A stretch of DNA of 64,000 nt, from the NCBI GenBank assembly GCA_020726505.1, contig JAHLEZ010000001.1, positions 3,782,001 through 3,846,000 of the forward strand, in the 5' to 3' direction. The stretch comes from Leptodontidium sp. MPI-SDFR-AT-0119. Its lineage: Eukaryota > Ascomycota > Leotiomycetes > Helotiales > Leptodontidiaceae. The notes below the pieces were generated by a model. That model ran no database searches, was not told the DNA's origin, and saw only the letters and a program-made list of their open reading frames with translations. Positions 1 to 11,488 of this stretch are shown in pieces (the first letter of the stretch is position 1; each line of letters opens with the position of its first letter). Made by a program: the position numbers and the translations under genes.

Positions 1-697
1 GAATCCGAGGGGGGGGTTTATACTCCCCCAATTTCCCAATTCCGCAGTCGCTCAATGCTTCCTTCTCATTCTAGAGCTGCTAGCAGAGAGAAACGCTTGA
101 GGACCATTTCAAGCCTAAACTTCTCTGCAGTGCCTTCCCTCGACCTAAAACGAAGTAAGCAAGAGCTCAAGCGTCGGTTCTGGCCTTGTTCCACTTTCTG
201 CCCAACTACCTACCGACTGAACGAGATGAAGACGCGACTTCCCCACGAACAAATTTCGGTCCGTTTCACGCTTCGCAATCTCGGGCCGTGCGCCTCCCTC
301 CGTCAAGGACGTAAATTCTATTAATTATTCGGATGGATCACCCGAGGGATAAAGGCAAGAGGGAGATAAGGGGTGTTGTGAAACAGGGTGGTGATATTGA
401 GGGGTCATGTATCTGAAACTTCAAATACCGAATTGACGTAAGGGAAGGAACGATTTGTGAAAAGGAGTGAATGGTATCGTAGGCGTAGAATTTTGGAGAT
501 CGGAGACTAGAGCTAGATTCATTTGTCAGTTAGGTGCTGTATGTCACGGCACTGTTGTCTTAGAAGAAGAGTAGGTGCAACTCCACGTAGTCTAAAGCAT
601 CCGGGTAGTAATTGCATGCTGCCTTGTCCTCCATGCTCCCCTGGTGCGATTGATGCCTTCATCATGCAAACCCAAGCCCAACAACCGCATCGATATC
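1..697. other. Window edge, no gene seen
   Basis: I see no convincing coding region or RNA gene here. It opens with a run of Gs around position 10-17 and holds only short open frames without coding character. It lies downstream of the minus-strand gene ending at 698 and presumably holds that gene's 3' UTR. Confidence 0.5.
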
Positions 698-1635
698 TTA
701 AAGCTCCATTTTGACATCCGCACCCAAGTCTGGAACAGGTTCGGGTACACCAGCAGCCAAATAACCCTGGAGTGGAGGCAAATCTGGAGCTTCAACCTTC
801 GACCGCAACCTCGAAGCAACAGGATCCTTCACAACCTCCTCGTGTCCCAATCTATGCTTCTTAGCTCTCTTCTTAACGCCCATTGGCCTGGTCAAAGTAT
901 TTCCCATTATCACATCTCCACTCATCTTCCTCTCCTCTTTCCGTGATTGTCGTCCAGCCTTTTTGCGTTCCTTCCTGGACTTTCCAGCCCTTGATGCTGC
1001 AGAATTCTTCGCATTCCGCTCGGCTTCGAGTGCATTCCACTCATCGACACCATTCATGCCAGCACGGTATGCTTCATGGTTCTCTTCATTCGCCTACGAA
1101 AGAAGAAAATTAGCACCTCCCATCTCTACATATATCCAACCTCATCACATACCGAACCCAGAGCCTGAACAAGCCTATTCTTCTTCTCCGCCGCGTAGAT
1201 ATCCTCACAATCCCAATGATCGAACTTATCCTCCATCAACTTCGCCCACTTCGCCTTTACGACATGCAAAGGGAGGATGAGGCCGTCATTCAGCCTCTCG
1301 AGATCTCTGATGAAGCCGTTGAAGCTGATTTGGGAGAAGACGTGTTCGAAATCCTGGGCGTACTGTGGAAGGTTCAAGTTGTCCCAAGCTTTCATTCTAA
1401 GATCGGCGCTTTCACTATTGAGTGAGACGCGTTTTTTTCCGGTTCCTGGGATCTTTTGGGGCATTGGGAGAAGGACGTTTCTCGTCGATGGTGAACTCTG
1501 GTTGCATGTTAGATGCTGCGAGATGTTTTGCGCAAGGTGTATGTCTGTGCTGTGAGACTCACTCTTTTCAAATGCTCTCTCAAGAGATCTCATTGACGCT
1601 GGGCTACCTGGCTTGGGATAGTTTGGTTGCGCCAT
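698..1635 (-). CDS. Hypothetical basic, probably nuclear protein (292 aa)
   Basis: I do not recognise this protein. Proposed exons are 1635-1153 and 1093-698 (complement), joined across a 59-nt intron with a GTATGT donor and a CGTAG acceptor; the junction keeps frame after a complete codon. The first half is moderately charged, with a Trp-containing segment (KAWDNLNLPQYAQDFEHVF) that looks folded. After the junction the protein becomes very basic, with an Ala/Lys/Arg/Glu-rich helical stretch (RKERKKAGRQSRKEERK) and a second basic patch (KKRAKKHR), either of which could act as a nuclear localisation signal. The start is the first ATG of the frame. The next gene begins about 620 bp further along the + strand and is also on the minus strand. 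No domain is assigned. Confidence 0.6.
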
Positions 1636-2251
1636 ACCTTGAAGGTAAGCGGTTGTGGTGCTGATTGTCGGAAGTGGAGCGCTTTTGGCGGGCGGAGGAG
1701 ATACTGTCCGAAGGACTACTTTTTAACGATTATCTTTGAATAATACGTCGATAAGCATGTGACTAAACTAAGAATAGTGAATTACCATGTCTCTGACATG
1801 GGGAAAGTTGGGTTGGTTGTCAATTTTTATGACTTCGACTTTGTTTTGTTTCGAATGTTAAGCGAGGAAAGATCGACCCAGTGTCTGCAACCCCCCCTTC
1901 CGAACGCGCCAAAACGGCAGTCTAAGCAGAAAGACGTTTTTGAGCTGCACGAAAAGTCCATCGAAACTCGGAGGTAAAAATGGTGATTATCTGGGGCTGT
2001 GTACTTTCTGGAGAAGGACTTTCCCTATGATCTTAATATAGTCATAAACCAGTCGTAATTTTGAAGCTCACTTTACCCAGTCTTTTACCCAGCATACACC
2101 TTTCCAGAACAGTAGAAGGAAGCTCTTGTCTTGTTTTCAAACTACTGGTATTGCGGGAAAGGAAAAACATAATTTGGCTACAAGTAGGTTGGGATTATTT
2201 TAGTATTTCTTCACATTAAATGATGGAGGCCTCAGCTACCTGTTGTCTCAT
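1636..2251. other. Intergenic, nothing recognised
   Basis: This lies between two minus-strand genes. It should hold the promoter of the 698-1635 gene and the 3' end of the amine oxidase. No coding or RNA signal is seen. Confidence 0.5.
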
Positions 2252-4391
2252 CTACAGCTTTGGCTTACAACAAGAACCCGAATCCGCCTCCCCAACCGCA
2301 ACAGTCAACGCATTATCCTCCAGTAGTCGACTTCCATTCGCCTTCTGCGTGCTCTGCGGTACATCCAAAGCCGGGTTCTGTTCAAAGAATCCACTTGGCT
2401 TGAGACTCACTGTCATCGTATCGCACGGCATGACGGGGTAATCTTCTGGTCTAGGATTATGCGTCAAGCTGATCGAATGCCAGACCACAATATCCTCATC
2501 GTCTGTCTTATCACCTCTACCAGCCCACGCTCCCAGATCGCTCTTCCCATCAGGCAGACTCTGGTACGTGTAATCGCCTGCAGCGTATAGTTCGTTATCT
2601 CGGTGTGCCGTCACCCAGAAAGGGTGGAATGCGTATTTGGCTCGCTTCCCGTGCCATGAGTTAGGATGAGCGAGAAGCATCTGTTTTTGAGGGCTGTGGA
2701 TGGCGTAGGCGACTGGCTTGCCAGATGCTTTGTTGATTTTAGAGGGGTTGATGATTTTGTGGGTTCGGTTGGGTGCTGAGTCGAGAGGGCTGGATATTAA
2801 GATAACGCGGTTGTTCGTCACGTAGCCCACGCCGTATGGGTTCGTATCATCCCATGGCATTGCTACTGAATCTTCCTCGATAACAGAATTTTTGTCGCCG
2901 TCGATGCATGGGTCGATGCGGAGACTGAAGACGTGCTGGTGGAATGGAGCCATGACTCCTTCGTTGACATTAGTACCCCATGGTACGCTCGCTCCAGGAT
3001 CGATTGGAGCCGTCGAAAGAATTCCAGTGGCTTGGATCTTATAGTGGAGGCCAGCTGCTTGGTCGAAGTGCCACATGAACACGTATTCGTAATTACCGAC
3101 GGTGATGATTGTTTGAAGAACGAGTACTCGAGATCTTACAATCGAAACTGCTCCAGTACGGCCGTTGGTGTGCTTCCATCCGATACCATCATCAATCTCA
3201 TGCATACAGATGGCGTTTGGTTTCTCTACTGGCTGTCCCTGGGAGTTGCTGATGACGAAAGAGAAATACTGGACTCGGGTTAGTGATGTCTCGGGTTGTA
3301 AGAATAACGCTTACCTTGATAACACCTAAACAGTCACAGCCCAAAGCTAAATTATTGGCCGCTACACCAGCTCCGATATCTCCAACATCAAACACACTTT
3401 TCCTCGAGTAAGGGTATCTAGGATCTCCATATGGCACGAACATCTCACTTAGCGAAAGTCTGTGGAATAGCTCGCGTCCGTCATAAGTCACATCATGCAG
3501 CACCATCCCCTCACGCCAGGTAAAGCCGAGGCGAAATCTCCACTTTTGCCACTTGATCAAGTAGCCGTCAACAGTGAAGGAGACACCTTCTGGTTGATGA
3601 ACTATCAAGGGTTTCAGATCTGTCCGCGCTGCTTGAGTTTGGAGATCATGGTGATACTCTTTTGGAGGGTGAGACTTGAAGACCGGGTCATAGTTCAAGG
3701 TAGAGTCTGAACCTGTAGGAAGTCGGATGATATCTATGACCTCTTTCGTGGTCATATCTAAGACTGGCGAGAATGGCAACGGGTTATCGTAATGGTTCGA
3801 TCCAGGATGGTCTGTCCGAGCGAAAAGATAGCACTGTTCCTCATTAATGACCATTCATATCCATCTTGCTATATTACAACAACTTACTTGGATATAACGA
3901 GGAAGATTATCTTCCGAGTCCCTCCCATACGGCCAAGTGTCACACACCACATCCATATGTGGCGGGAGCTTGAATTTCTTAATCTCATCCAAAACTTTCG
4001 GGTCCTTCAGACACGCATCTCTCAACTCAATGACTTCATCCATATCATTCTGACCATGAAGTCCAGGATCCAATTTCTCAATCTTCTCAATCTCTCCCGA
4101 TCGAACATTCACTTCAGCAAGGAACAAGTTTGGCGTTCCACGATGGTAGAAAAGAGCCGAAGCGATTCGCGGAAGTGGGGAAGAAGTCCCTCCATTTCTC
4201 TCGGCTTTGAGAAACGGACGGAGTTTAGCTTTTGGGGGCTCAAAAATGGTGATGATCTTGAAGTGGAGCCTTTGATCTGGATATTTGGCTTTGAGGAGTG
4301 TTGAGACTTGGGTGATCTCGGCTGCGTTCAATGGGTCAAGAGGGTGCTTCGCGGCTCCCGTCTTATTGGGACTTATGCCTGTCTGAGACAT
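2252..4391 (-). CDS. Copper amine oxidase (TPQ-dependent), 679 aa
   Basis: This enzyme oxidatively deaminates primary amines to aldehydes, releasing ammonia and hydrogen peroxide. Exons are 4391-3888, 3833-3315 and 3268-2252 (complement), with introns of 54 and 46 nt. The family core is complete: the catalytic-base Asp in FDVGDIGAG just before the LGCDCLGVIK block, the topaquinone precursor Tyr in VGNYEYVF, the copper ligands HQH (in APFHQHVFSLRIDP), and the third His in LTHNPRPEDYPVMP. Length is normal for fungal amine oxidases. The N-terminal amine-oxidase domains precede PRYIQCYLFARTD, where the first intron sits. The C-terminus SCCKPKL ends in PKL, which fits a weak peroxisomal PTS1 signal, so a peroxisomal location is possible. 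It lies beside a same-strand P450, but a shared pathway is only conjecture. The start is the first ATG of the frame. Confidence 0.95.
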
Positions 4392-4980
4392 TGTGGCGGA
4401 TCTAGATAGTTCGGTCAGCTCATAATCCCGCTGGTGTGGGTTGAATATGGTTCCAGTCTTGCAGGTGGCAAGCCATCGACTAAAGCTTGTCTATCAATAG
4501 GGCGGGGAAACTGGAAGGAATGATGATTGCTTTACGTACTTATACCAATGCTTCACAGCTTATCAGGATTCTATGTTAAGTACTTAAGGAAGGAAAGAAA
4601 AATAGGAAAGGAAAACGAAAAAGATCATTTATGAATCAAGAGTAGGATGTCAAACCGGCCAACACATCATCGGTGTTCAAGTCCGAGATAAGACTCTCAC
4701 GTGATGCTCGAGGAGGATCATCCCCCACTCTTCGGCCAGGAACCGCACTCTGTCGGGTGTACCGTCCTAAAGCAGTTTGATTTTGTAGCTATTGCTTCCA
4801 TTTGTCGTCACACGCAGGGTATCGACTGAAGCAAGAGATCCCGAAGTCAAAAGCATAGTTTAGCAAGAACGGTGGACGGACTTCTGGTGGCAGAGTCGGT
4901 TATCACTTGACAAATACATGTCAAAAGGAGACATCCCACCCTAGGTGACTGTTATGTTTGGTATTAGATTTGGAAGTTCT
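4392..4980. promoter_or_regulatory. Upstream region of the amine oxidase gene
   Basis: This is the gap between two minus-strand genes. It holds a CACGTG palindrome at 4698-4703 (context CTCACGTGAT), about 310 bp upstream of the amine oxidase ATG, which matches a bHLH E-box. Nothing coding is seen. Confidence 0.35.
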
Positions 4981-6662
4981 CTAGCTATGTGGCTCGAAAA
5001 TGAGTTTACAGGTTTGATCCAGCGGTCGACTTGAGATGATCTGATCCGACATTGTCATCCTACCCTGCATATCCGGGGCAACACGAGTTCTGAACTGTGA
5101 GTACACCTCCCGAAGTAAACACTTCATCTCTGCAATTGCCAAGCTATGAGGTGTTAGCAAAGTGCTATTTATAGCCAAAGAGAAGCGGTATGCGGGCTAC
5201 GTACTGTCTCCCGGTGCAGCCTCTTCCACCTAGGCCAAAGGCGAAGAAGAGTCGGTTCATCTCAGGCACTTTCTCAGCATCGAGCCATCGCTCAGGGATA
5301 AAGTCATTGCCATTCTCATACACATGTTCGTTGAGTCGGTGAACACTATGTGCCTGACAACTGACAATGGTTCCGCCTGGGATGAAATGCCCGTCTATCG
5401 TACGGCCTCCTGCGGGTACGTATCGAGGCTGAGACATAGGAATAGGTGGGAAGCATCGCAACCCTTCTTTGATGACAGCATCCAGATACGGAAGCTCGTC
5501 GAGTTTCTTATTTTTGTTGATTTGAACCTCCTCAATAAGTCGGTCCTGTACCCTGGAGCTTTCGGGTAATGAAAGCTGGTACATCAGAAAAGTCAACCCG
5601 TCACCTGTCGTATCGATACCTGCTGCAAGATGATCCATACATTCCGCTGCCATTTGGATCTTCTGGAAATTATCTTTGCTGTGTTGCAGCTTGTAGAGCA
5701 ATGTTTGCTCTCCTAAATCCGTTTTCTCGTTGCATCTTAAGACATGGCCGTTGGCGATGGGAGATGGCCTCGGTTTGGTGAACTTATCCACCATGTTGGA
5801 TAGCGTTGGCCAGCGATACTTCGCAAAGTTCTCTGCACGATGTTAGGATATCTAACCTAGAAAGAAGTAGACTTACGCTTTAAACTGTTGTGGTATGACT
5901 GCTCTTCCATCATCCCAAAATCCTTTTCGTCGTCAATAGAGTGTGTGCCATACGGATGAAACAGATGATGCGAAGCACAATCCAAAGCGAAGCAATGTAG
6001 ATAGACCTGGCCTGTTCAGCAATTTCATGCCATCTTCACATTCAGAACTTACGTATGCGTCTAAGCTGGCTCCTTGAGACTCAGTGCACTTCTTGACGAA
6101 AGCTTCGGCTCTTTCTTGAATACCTCCCATGACTTGTGGTTTCATGATATTGGTATTGGCATACTGGCCAGCAATATAGCGTTTCTTTTGACTATGCTGG
6201 GAGAATATCAGCAAAGTGCCCAAGCATATTTGAAGGGCGTCTCACATCTCCCTTTACCAAAGTCGAGAACATAGTCCTGCCAATAGTCAGCACAGCTCTA
6301 CTTTCAAAATTCCAGGAAAGGTCCTCTCACCTGACACCAAACTGCGTGAAGAGCGTATAGAACTCAGTCTTATCATATCCACTTCCACCTGAAGTGTAAA
6401 TCTCTTTCAAGGCTTCCAAAGATGTGAAAGAGACTTCGTTAGGTCCTAACCGTACCACAGGCCCATATTGCTCATGAAGCTGATGTATGTATTCTCGGCG
6501 TTTGGACGTGAATTCCTGACCCATAAGCCAGAGATCCGTCACGAGGGAGTAGTTTGGACCAGGAAGTTTGGCGAGAGGCGCAAAAACCGCTCTATATACG
6601 ACTATACCCAGCCATAGAACGCCTGCTGCAACAGCACAGATTGGAAAGAGGTTTCCGAACAT
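4981..6662 (-). CDS. Cytochrome P450 monooxygenase, 475 aa
   Basis: This is a microsomal-type P450 of unknown substrate. Six exons (complement): 6662-6331, 6276-6246, 6196-6053, 6006-5877, 5832-5205 and 5143-4981; every junction keeps frame. The N-terminus has one hydrophobic anchor (about residues 4-27) followed by a proline-rich hinge, LAKLPGPNYS. The I-helix motif AAGIDTTG, the ExxR motif (EGLR), PERW, and the heme loop FGLGGRGCTGRHLA with the Cys ligand are all present. The His in GRHLA is made by the last splice (CA|C). The second coding exon is only 31 nt and encodes TMFSTLVKGD. The style recalls P450s annotated as benzoate 4-monooxygenase-like or in secondary metabolism, but the family cannot be fixed by eye. 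It lies 589 bp from the amine oxidase on the same strand. Confidence 0.93.
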
Positions 6663-7880
6663 CTTTGTCTTTATCCAAATCCAACGGCCAGGAACCGAAA
6701 GGATGATTCTGAAGAGGGTAGAAGAACAGCTTCAGACTTTTCGCAACCGGAATTCTCACCAGGAATGGAATTTCTTGTGACTCAGCGAATCGATTCTGGT
6801 TACTTAATCAGCCTTGTCATGAAGTCTGTTGGCTGAGAGGGAAGAGTGGGAGCTCGCGGGGAAAGATAGCGCTAGGTTGGAGTATTGTACCGCGAAATCC
6901 AAGATATCTGGGATGGATGGCCACCCTTGTCCCGCACTGTCGGGTCAGTCCAGGAATTTTTTTTTTTTTGGCAAATGGGGATGTGTTATTGGTGAGCGGT
7001 GAAGTGGTGGTGGATGTCACGAAAAGGGAAAGTGTGGAAGGTGGGATGAACGGCACTAATCCCGATGCGGCAGACTTAGGAGACAGACTAATGTTCAGCA
7101 ACACATCTCGCGACACCTTGCTCATGATATCAAATTTTAAAGAAAGGTCTAAAGAAATTACTATTGCCCCATCATAGCTATAGAGAAGTGTGGCATAGCA
7201 GCAAGAAAATAAATTTACGAGGTCGACATAGCCTCAGCTGAGGATTCTATGCACAAGTAGCCACCACCTTACCCTTGACTCTTCTTTCATCAGAATATTG
7301 CTTGTAACTCTTGATGTTTGGAAAACCACCGCAAACTGTTCTACATCGTAAGTCCATTAGGCTACTCAATTCTCATCAACGATACAGAAAACATATCCTT
7401 GGACTGGACGACGGTCCGACCTACCTGTCCGACGAGCTACTACGCGATCAACAAGACTAAGTCTTACAGGAGCCAGGAGCTTCCTCCCCACACACCCTAT
7501 CTTGCAGAAATTTGGGCCGGATCACCGTGGGAAATGGAGTTTGAGACCGAGTTTGGAGCACAGGGAGATCGACGGCAGAAGCCAGGAGAAAGGGTAAATT
7601 CCCCAAAAAGCTTCTGAGATACCCAAAGTTCACGGTCAGGGTAAGGCAGGATAGTAGTACAATTGAAAGGCATCGATTATGTGCTGTGTTTTGTATTTAC
7701 TTCAGGAAGTCCATCGCTGTCGAGAGAAAACCAATCCCCTCGGTCCGATTTCGTATCCATACAATTATGCCAAACAAGCAAAACTGCAAAAATGATTTCC
7801 AAGCCATTCATCCATGCCAATAGGTGGTGGTGGTGGTGCTTGTTGTAATCAACGTATGTATGTATGTCGCTCTCCAATTT
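6663..7880. other. 1.2-kb intergenic region with short simple repeats
   Basis: This holds the P450 promoter side and the 3' side of the YTH gene. There is a poly-T run near 6958-6970, a (GGT)n tract near 7823-7837 and a (GTAT)n tract near 7854-7866. A 99-codon open frame at 7318-7617 starts with ATG but has no recognised homologue or splice context, so it is not called as a gene. Confidence 0.5.
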
Positions 7881-10800
7881 TCAGTAATGGTCTTCCCACA
7901 TCCTATCATCATATCTGTTGCGCTGACCAAGTGCTAGACTGGCTTCTTCGTCAATCAACTCAATGAGACCCGCTCCACAGTTTTCTTCAATTTCTTGCCC
8001 GTCTTTGCCGATGAGCACTGCGAGGTTATCGTTCAATGCGTTTTTGAGGTGGCCTATGCGATGGAAGCGTGTTGAGCAGACGACTAGCCATCTGACTTTG
8101 AAGGCTCCTGCACTCTCCCAATTGATGGCTCGCTGCCACTCTGGTACCTCAACAGAGCCGGGAACAGATTCCATGCGAGCCTATGAACTTGAGTAGATGC
8201 ACGAGAAGAAGATCTGGGAGTACTTACGTAACCTTGGAATGCTCGGCTTTTGTTGATTGAGAAGACCAGGATCACATTCTTGCAGGTTTCGAATGCCTCT
8301 TTAAAGATGCTACCATTTTGCAACTGAGTTGTCCAAACAGACTGCAAGGTTTAGCAATGGTTGTAAGCTGATGGATGTATTTGTAAACTTACATCTTGAA
8401 TGCATCTCAAGACATTCTCCTCGTTGAATGATTTTACAATGAAATATCTGGTTTCTGCTGAAAGTCAATGTCTGTATTTGCATAGATAAAATGTGAATAA
8501 ATGAATGAAAAGACGACGGGATTCTTGAGGGAAAATGAGCAAGGATGCGTAGGACACTCGTCACATCACAAAATGTCACAAAATACAGAGCCAAGGAGGT
8601 TCATTAGGCTGACTTTGCATTGTACATAGCCAAAGGACAACAATCATAACAACAGACACAATACAAAATAGGGGTATCCATCTAGTGAAACGCAAAATTA
8701 GAAGATAAGGGTATCACAGACCTCCTCTACCTCCCCTATCAAAGCCCTTGTGGTCCTTGAAAGGCTTGCCATTTGCAATCTTCGATCCGAAACCAGTTTC
8801 CATCTTGACTTCGGGGTTCTGGTTGAAGTCTCGACCATCACGAGAGTCCCCACGGCCTCTACCACGACCTCGGCCTCGGTAGTTAGGATCATAAGCACGA
8901 CCTTTGTAATTGCCCCGGACCTCAAATCCACCACGACCTCGCTCTGAAACGTCTTCTCGATCATAGAAGTTGTCTGACTCGTAGCCTCGTCCCCGACCAG
9001 GTGGTCGGCTCTCGAATGCTCGGCGGCCTGAGCTTGGAGAGGAGTCGCGCTCTCTGCTTCGACCTCTGGATTCGTAATGGGGGCGGGATGTCTCTCTCTC
9101 ACGACGATCAACTGGTGGCGAGCGGCGAGATGTATCAAAACCACCAGATCGTGGGCGACGATACTCTGATCCATCCTCCTCCTTGATTCGCTGCGATTGA
9201 TGACCTCGATCGTCAGTACGGGCGACTTTTCCACTACCATTGGCTTCGCCTCTTGGATCGCCAACATCGCTGTAACGGCGCTTATTTGAGACCACTCGAT
9301 CACGTTGGGGATCCGAAGAAACATCCCCAGATAGTGTCGCAACAGACTCAGCACGGCCGACTACTTTGTTAGGAATGGGCGGGGGAAGCATTGAAGAACC
9401 AGGCGCCTGAACTCCAGCAACCGCAGGAAGGCCACCTCGTTCGTCTTGCTCCATCTCAGCTAGAAGTTGGTCTCTCTGTGCATCTAATGCAGCAATAGCA
9501 CGTCGACGATTCAGGATCTTGCTTCTGTAAGGGGTATTGTGATAACCTGTAATGTCTAACCATTCTCGGAGGTCTTCATCAAGGGGCAACAAATCATCAA
9601 GGGTGGGTGGCCTCTGCTCTCGGTTTGGTCTGTTAATCGCATCTTCCCGTTTTTGTTCGTGGGACTCTGGTCTGTGATGATCTTCTTCACGATTGTCTCG
9701 ACGTTGATATGCCGGTCTCTCAGAATCTGGATACTGTTTTCTCTCGTTCTTGTGATCTGGCTGGTATGCTCGCTTTTCCGAACGCATATCAACTTCGTCA
9801 CGGCGATCATCGCGATTGCGCTGCACGTGAGATTTAGGGTTGGTGGGAGGAGGTCGACGGGGTGGTGATTCATCTCGTAACGGACGATTATAGGTCATCT
9901 CTGTTCGTTCATCCCAAGATCTGCGAGAGACCGGTTCATCAACCGTCGAAATCTTCCCACTGGTCTGTGCTTCCTTGAGCTTCGCACGAATTGACGTTGT
10001 AAATTCCTTAGGATTTAGCTCATTCTCTTCGAGAATCTCACCCTCCGATACCGAGCCATTGCTTGTATGCCTATTTCCCAGATGTTTTCCTTTGGTATTA
10101 TTGCCGCCTTGCTTTGCTGCCTCTCCTGTATTGCCTCCCATATTGACCGGCTTCGTGACATCGGTAGGGCTTCCTAACGAAGGTGCTTGCGCCTTCGCGC
10201 CCATGTGGACGGGAATTCTCTGAATGCTAGATGTGTTGGGAATACTACTCTCCTGCTTTACACTTGCAGCCGCAGCTGGCTGTGGTTCGGAATATTGTGA
10301 GATCAATTCAGTGATTTTCAGCTCTTGTTCATGCTTTTCCTCAGCTGTGGATGGAGTCTTGGGAGATGCTCTCAATGAGCTCGAGCCATCCCCGCGGGTT
10401 GTTTGTTTGGTGGCCAATGCTAGACTTGCGTGAACAGGAGGGGTAGCAGAGCTTGCTCGTCCCTTTTGATTCTTTAGCAATTGTGCTTTCAGTTCTGCGG
10501 CTCGGGCGTTGATCTGGGTAGGAGGACGGGGAGTAGGCGCGATTGGTGGTGAAGCATTATAAGAAAGTGGGGAGAACTGCGCGATTGGGGATTAGCCATG
10601 AAATCTGAAGCTTCTACCAGAGGATCAAATTCGAATGCGGTTCGGTCCGGTCCTACTTACCTGGGGACCTGAGTTGATGAATTGGTTCTGCGAGTAGGCG
10701 CTATCGTTGAACAGGCCAACCTCTGGTTGATAACTATCACCATTTCCATCGTCATACTGCATCATATTTGGGTGTTGCGCGAAGTATTGCTGTCCTGGCA

Positions 10801-10897
10801 TAGGTTGACTGGCGAACGGGGAGGGTGGATAGTTATCCTGATTGAAGTTATTCTGGAACTGGCCATTGCCGCCAAATCCACCATTGTTTTGCCACAT
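7881..10897 (-). CDS. YTH-domain (m6A reader-type) RNA-binding protein, about 855 aa
   Basis: YTH domains bind N6-methyladenosine or specific RNA hexamers; relatives are YTHDC1 and fission yeast Mmi1. Proposed exons (complement): 10897-10661, 10576-8722, 8454-8393, 8341-8228 and 8180-7881, all frame-consistent. The N-terminus is Asn/Gln/Gly-rich and disordered. A central segment (DDLLPLDEDLREWLDITGYH, then YRSKILNRRRAIAALDAQRDQL) looks like a helical domain. A long Arg/Ser/Asp and RGG/RGRG-rich tract precedes the C-terminal YTH domain, which starts at ETRYFIVKSFNEENV. The domain runs through VWTTQLQNG, KNVILVFSINKSRAFQGY and FKVRWLVV to IGKDGQEIEENCG. The Trp of VWTT and the Trp of INWE are candidates for the aromatic cage. 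The join at 8722/8454 (267-nt intron, GTCTGT donor) is the weakest point. If it is wrong, the RGG body and the YTH domain would belong to two transcripts. Confidence 0.85.
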
Positions 10898-11488
10898 CGT
10901 CGATGCAGAGATCGACTGTGGGAGCGCTTGTGTATGTTTTTTGTTGGCTTGAAAATATTTGTGCAGGTATCGCTGTTGCTCAAGTCGGGTCCCTTTTGAA
11001 GGGAAGGATGGACAGATTTTACACTGCAGACAACAGGCTTTCTTGATTCGACGCGGAGGAGGTGCAAGGAATGTTGAAGAGAAGAAATATGTTGCGGAAG
11101 AGATTGCGAAAGAAGTTGAGGTCACCTTCGAATTGCCAGCTGTTGTCTAGACCAGACGCGACGAAGCGATTGCCGAACCTTAGCGCGTCTGTCATGCAGG
11201 GGTCTAGGTGTTGGGTTCGGCACAGACGAAAGAGATCGAACGAAACATCAGATATTCAGATGGATTTGAATTTCTTTTGACTACCAAGATAAGGCTGCAA
11301 AGCTTCAATTCACCTGATACCCCGCCAAGTAGACTTTAGAAGTCTGCCAAGTTGATAGGGCCAGCAATCTGCATCATTATGGTGTTGTTTCGAGAGATCT
11401 CAGTGTAATCACGTAACTAATGATTCTTCACCATGTTCATTGTCTGGAGCACCAGAATGCACAGTATGCAATGTTTCAAGTATCCAAG
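10898..11488. other. Intergenic between YTH and Gpi18 genes
   Basis: This contains the 5' region of the YTH gene. The YTH frame stays open upstream to 11125, but the region has no clear homology and MWQNNGGFGG is the natural start. It also holds the 3' side of the Gpi18 gene. No other feature is seen. Confidence 0.5.

Noticed and set aside
2252..6662. Secondary-metabolite gene cluster
   Set aside because: Only an amine oxidase and a P450; no polyketide synthase, peptide synthetase, terpene cyclase or pathway regulator nearby.
7318..7617. 99-codon ATG frame in the P450-YTH intergenic region
   Set aside because: It has no recognisable family, no conserved flanking splice signals and no supporting context; it is kept only as a mention.
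7677..7877. His-rich peptide (five consecutive His)
   Set aside because: It arises from translating a (GGT)n/(ACC)n simple repeat; no coding context.
8698..9354. 218-codon minus-strand frame overlapping the YTH gene
   Set aside because: It is an alternative frame of the Arg/Ser-rich exon of the YTH gene; it lacks a domain and is explained by codon composition.
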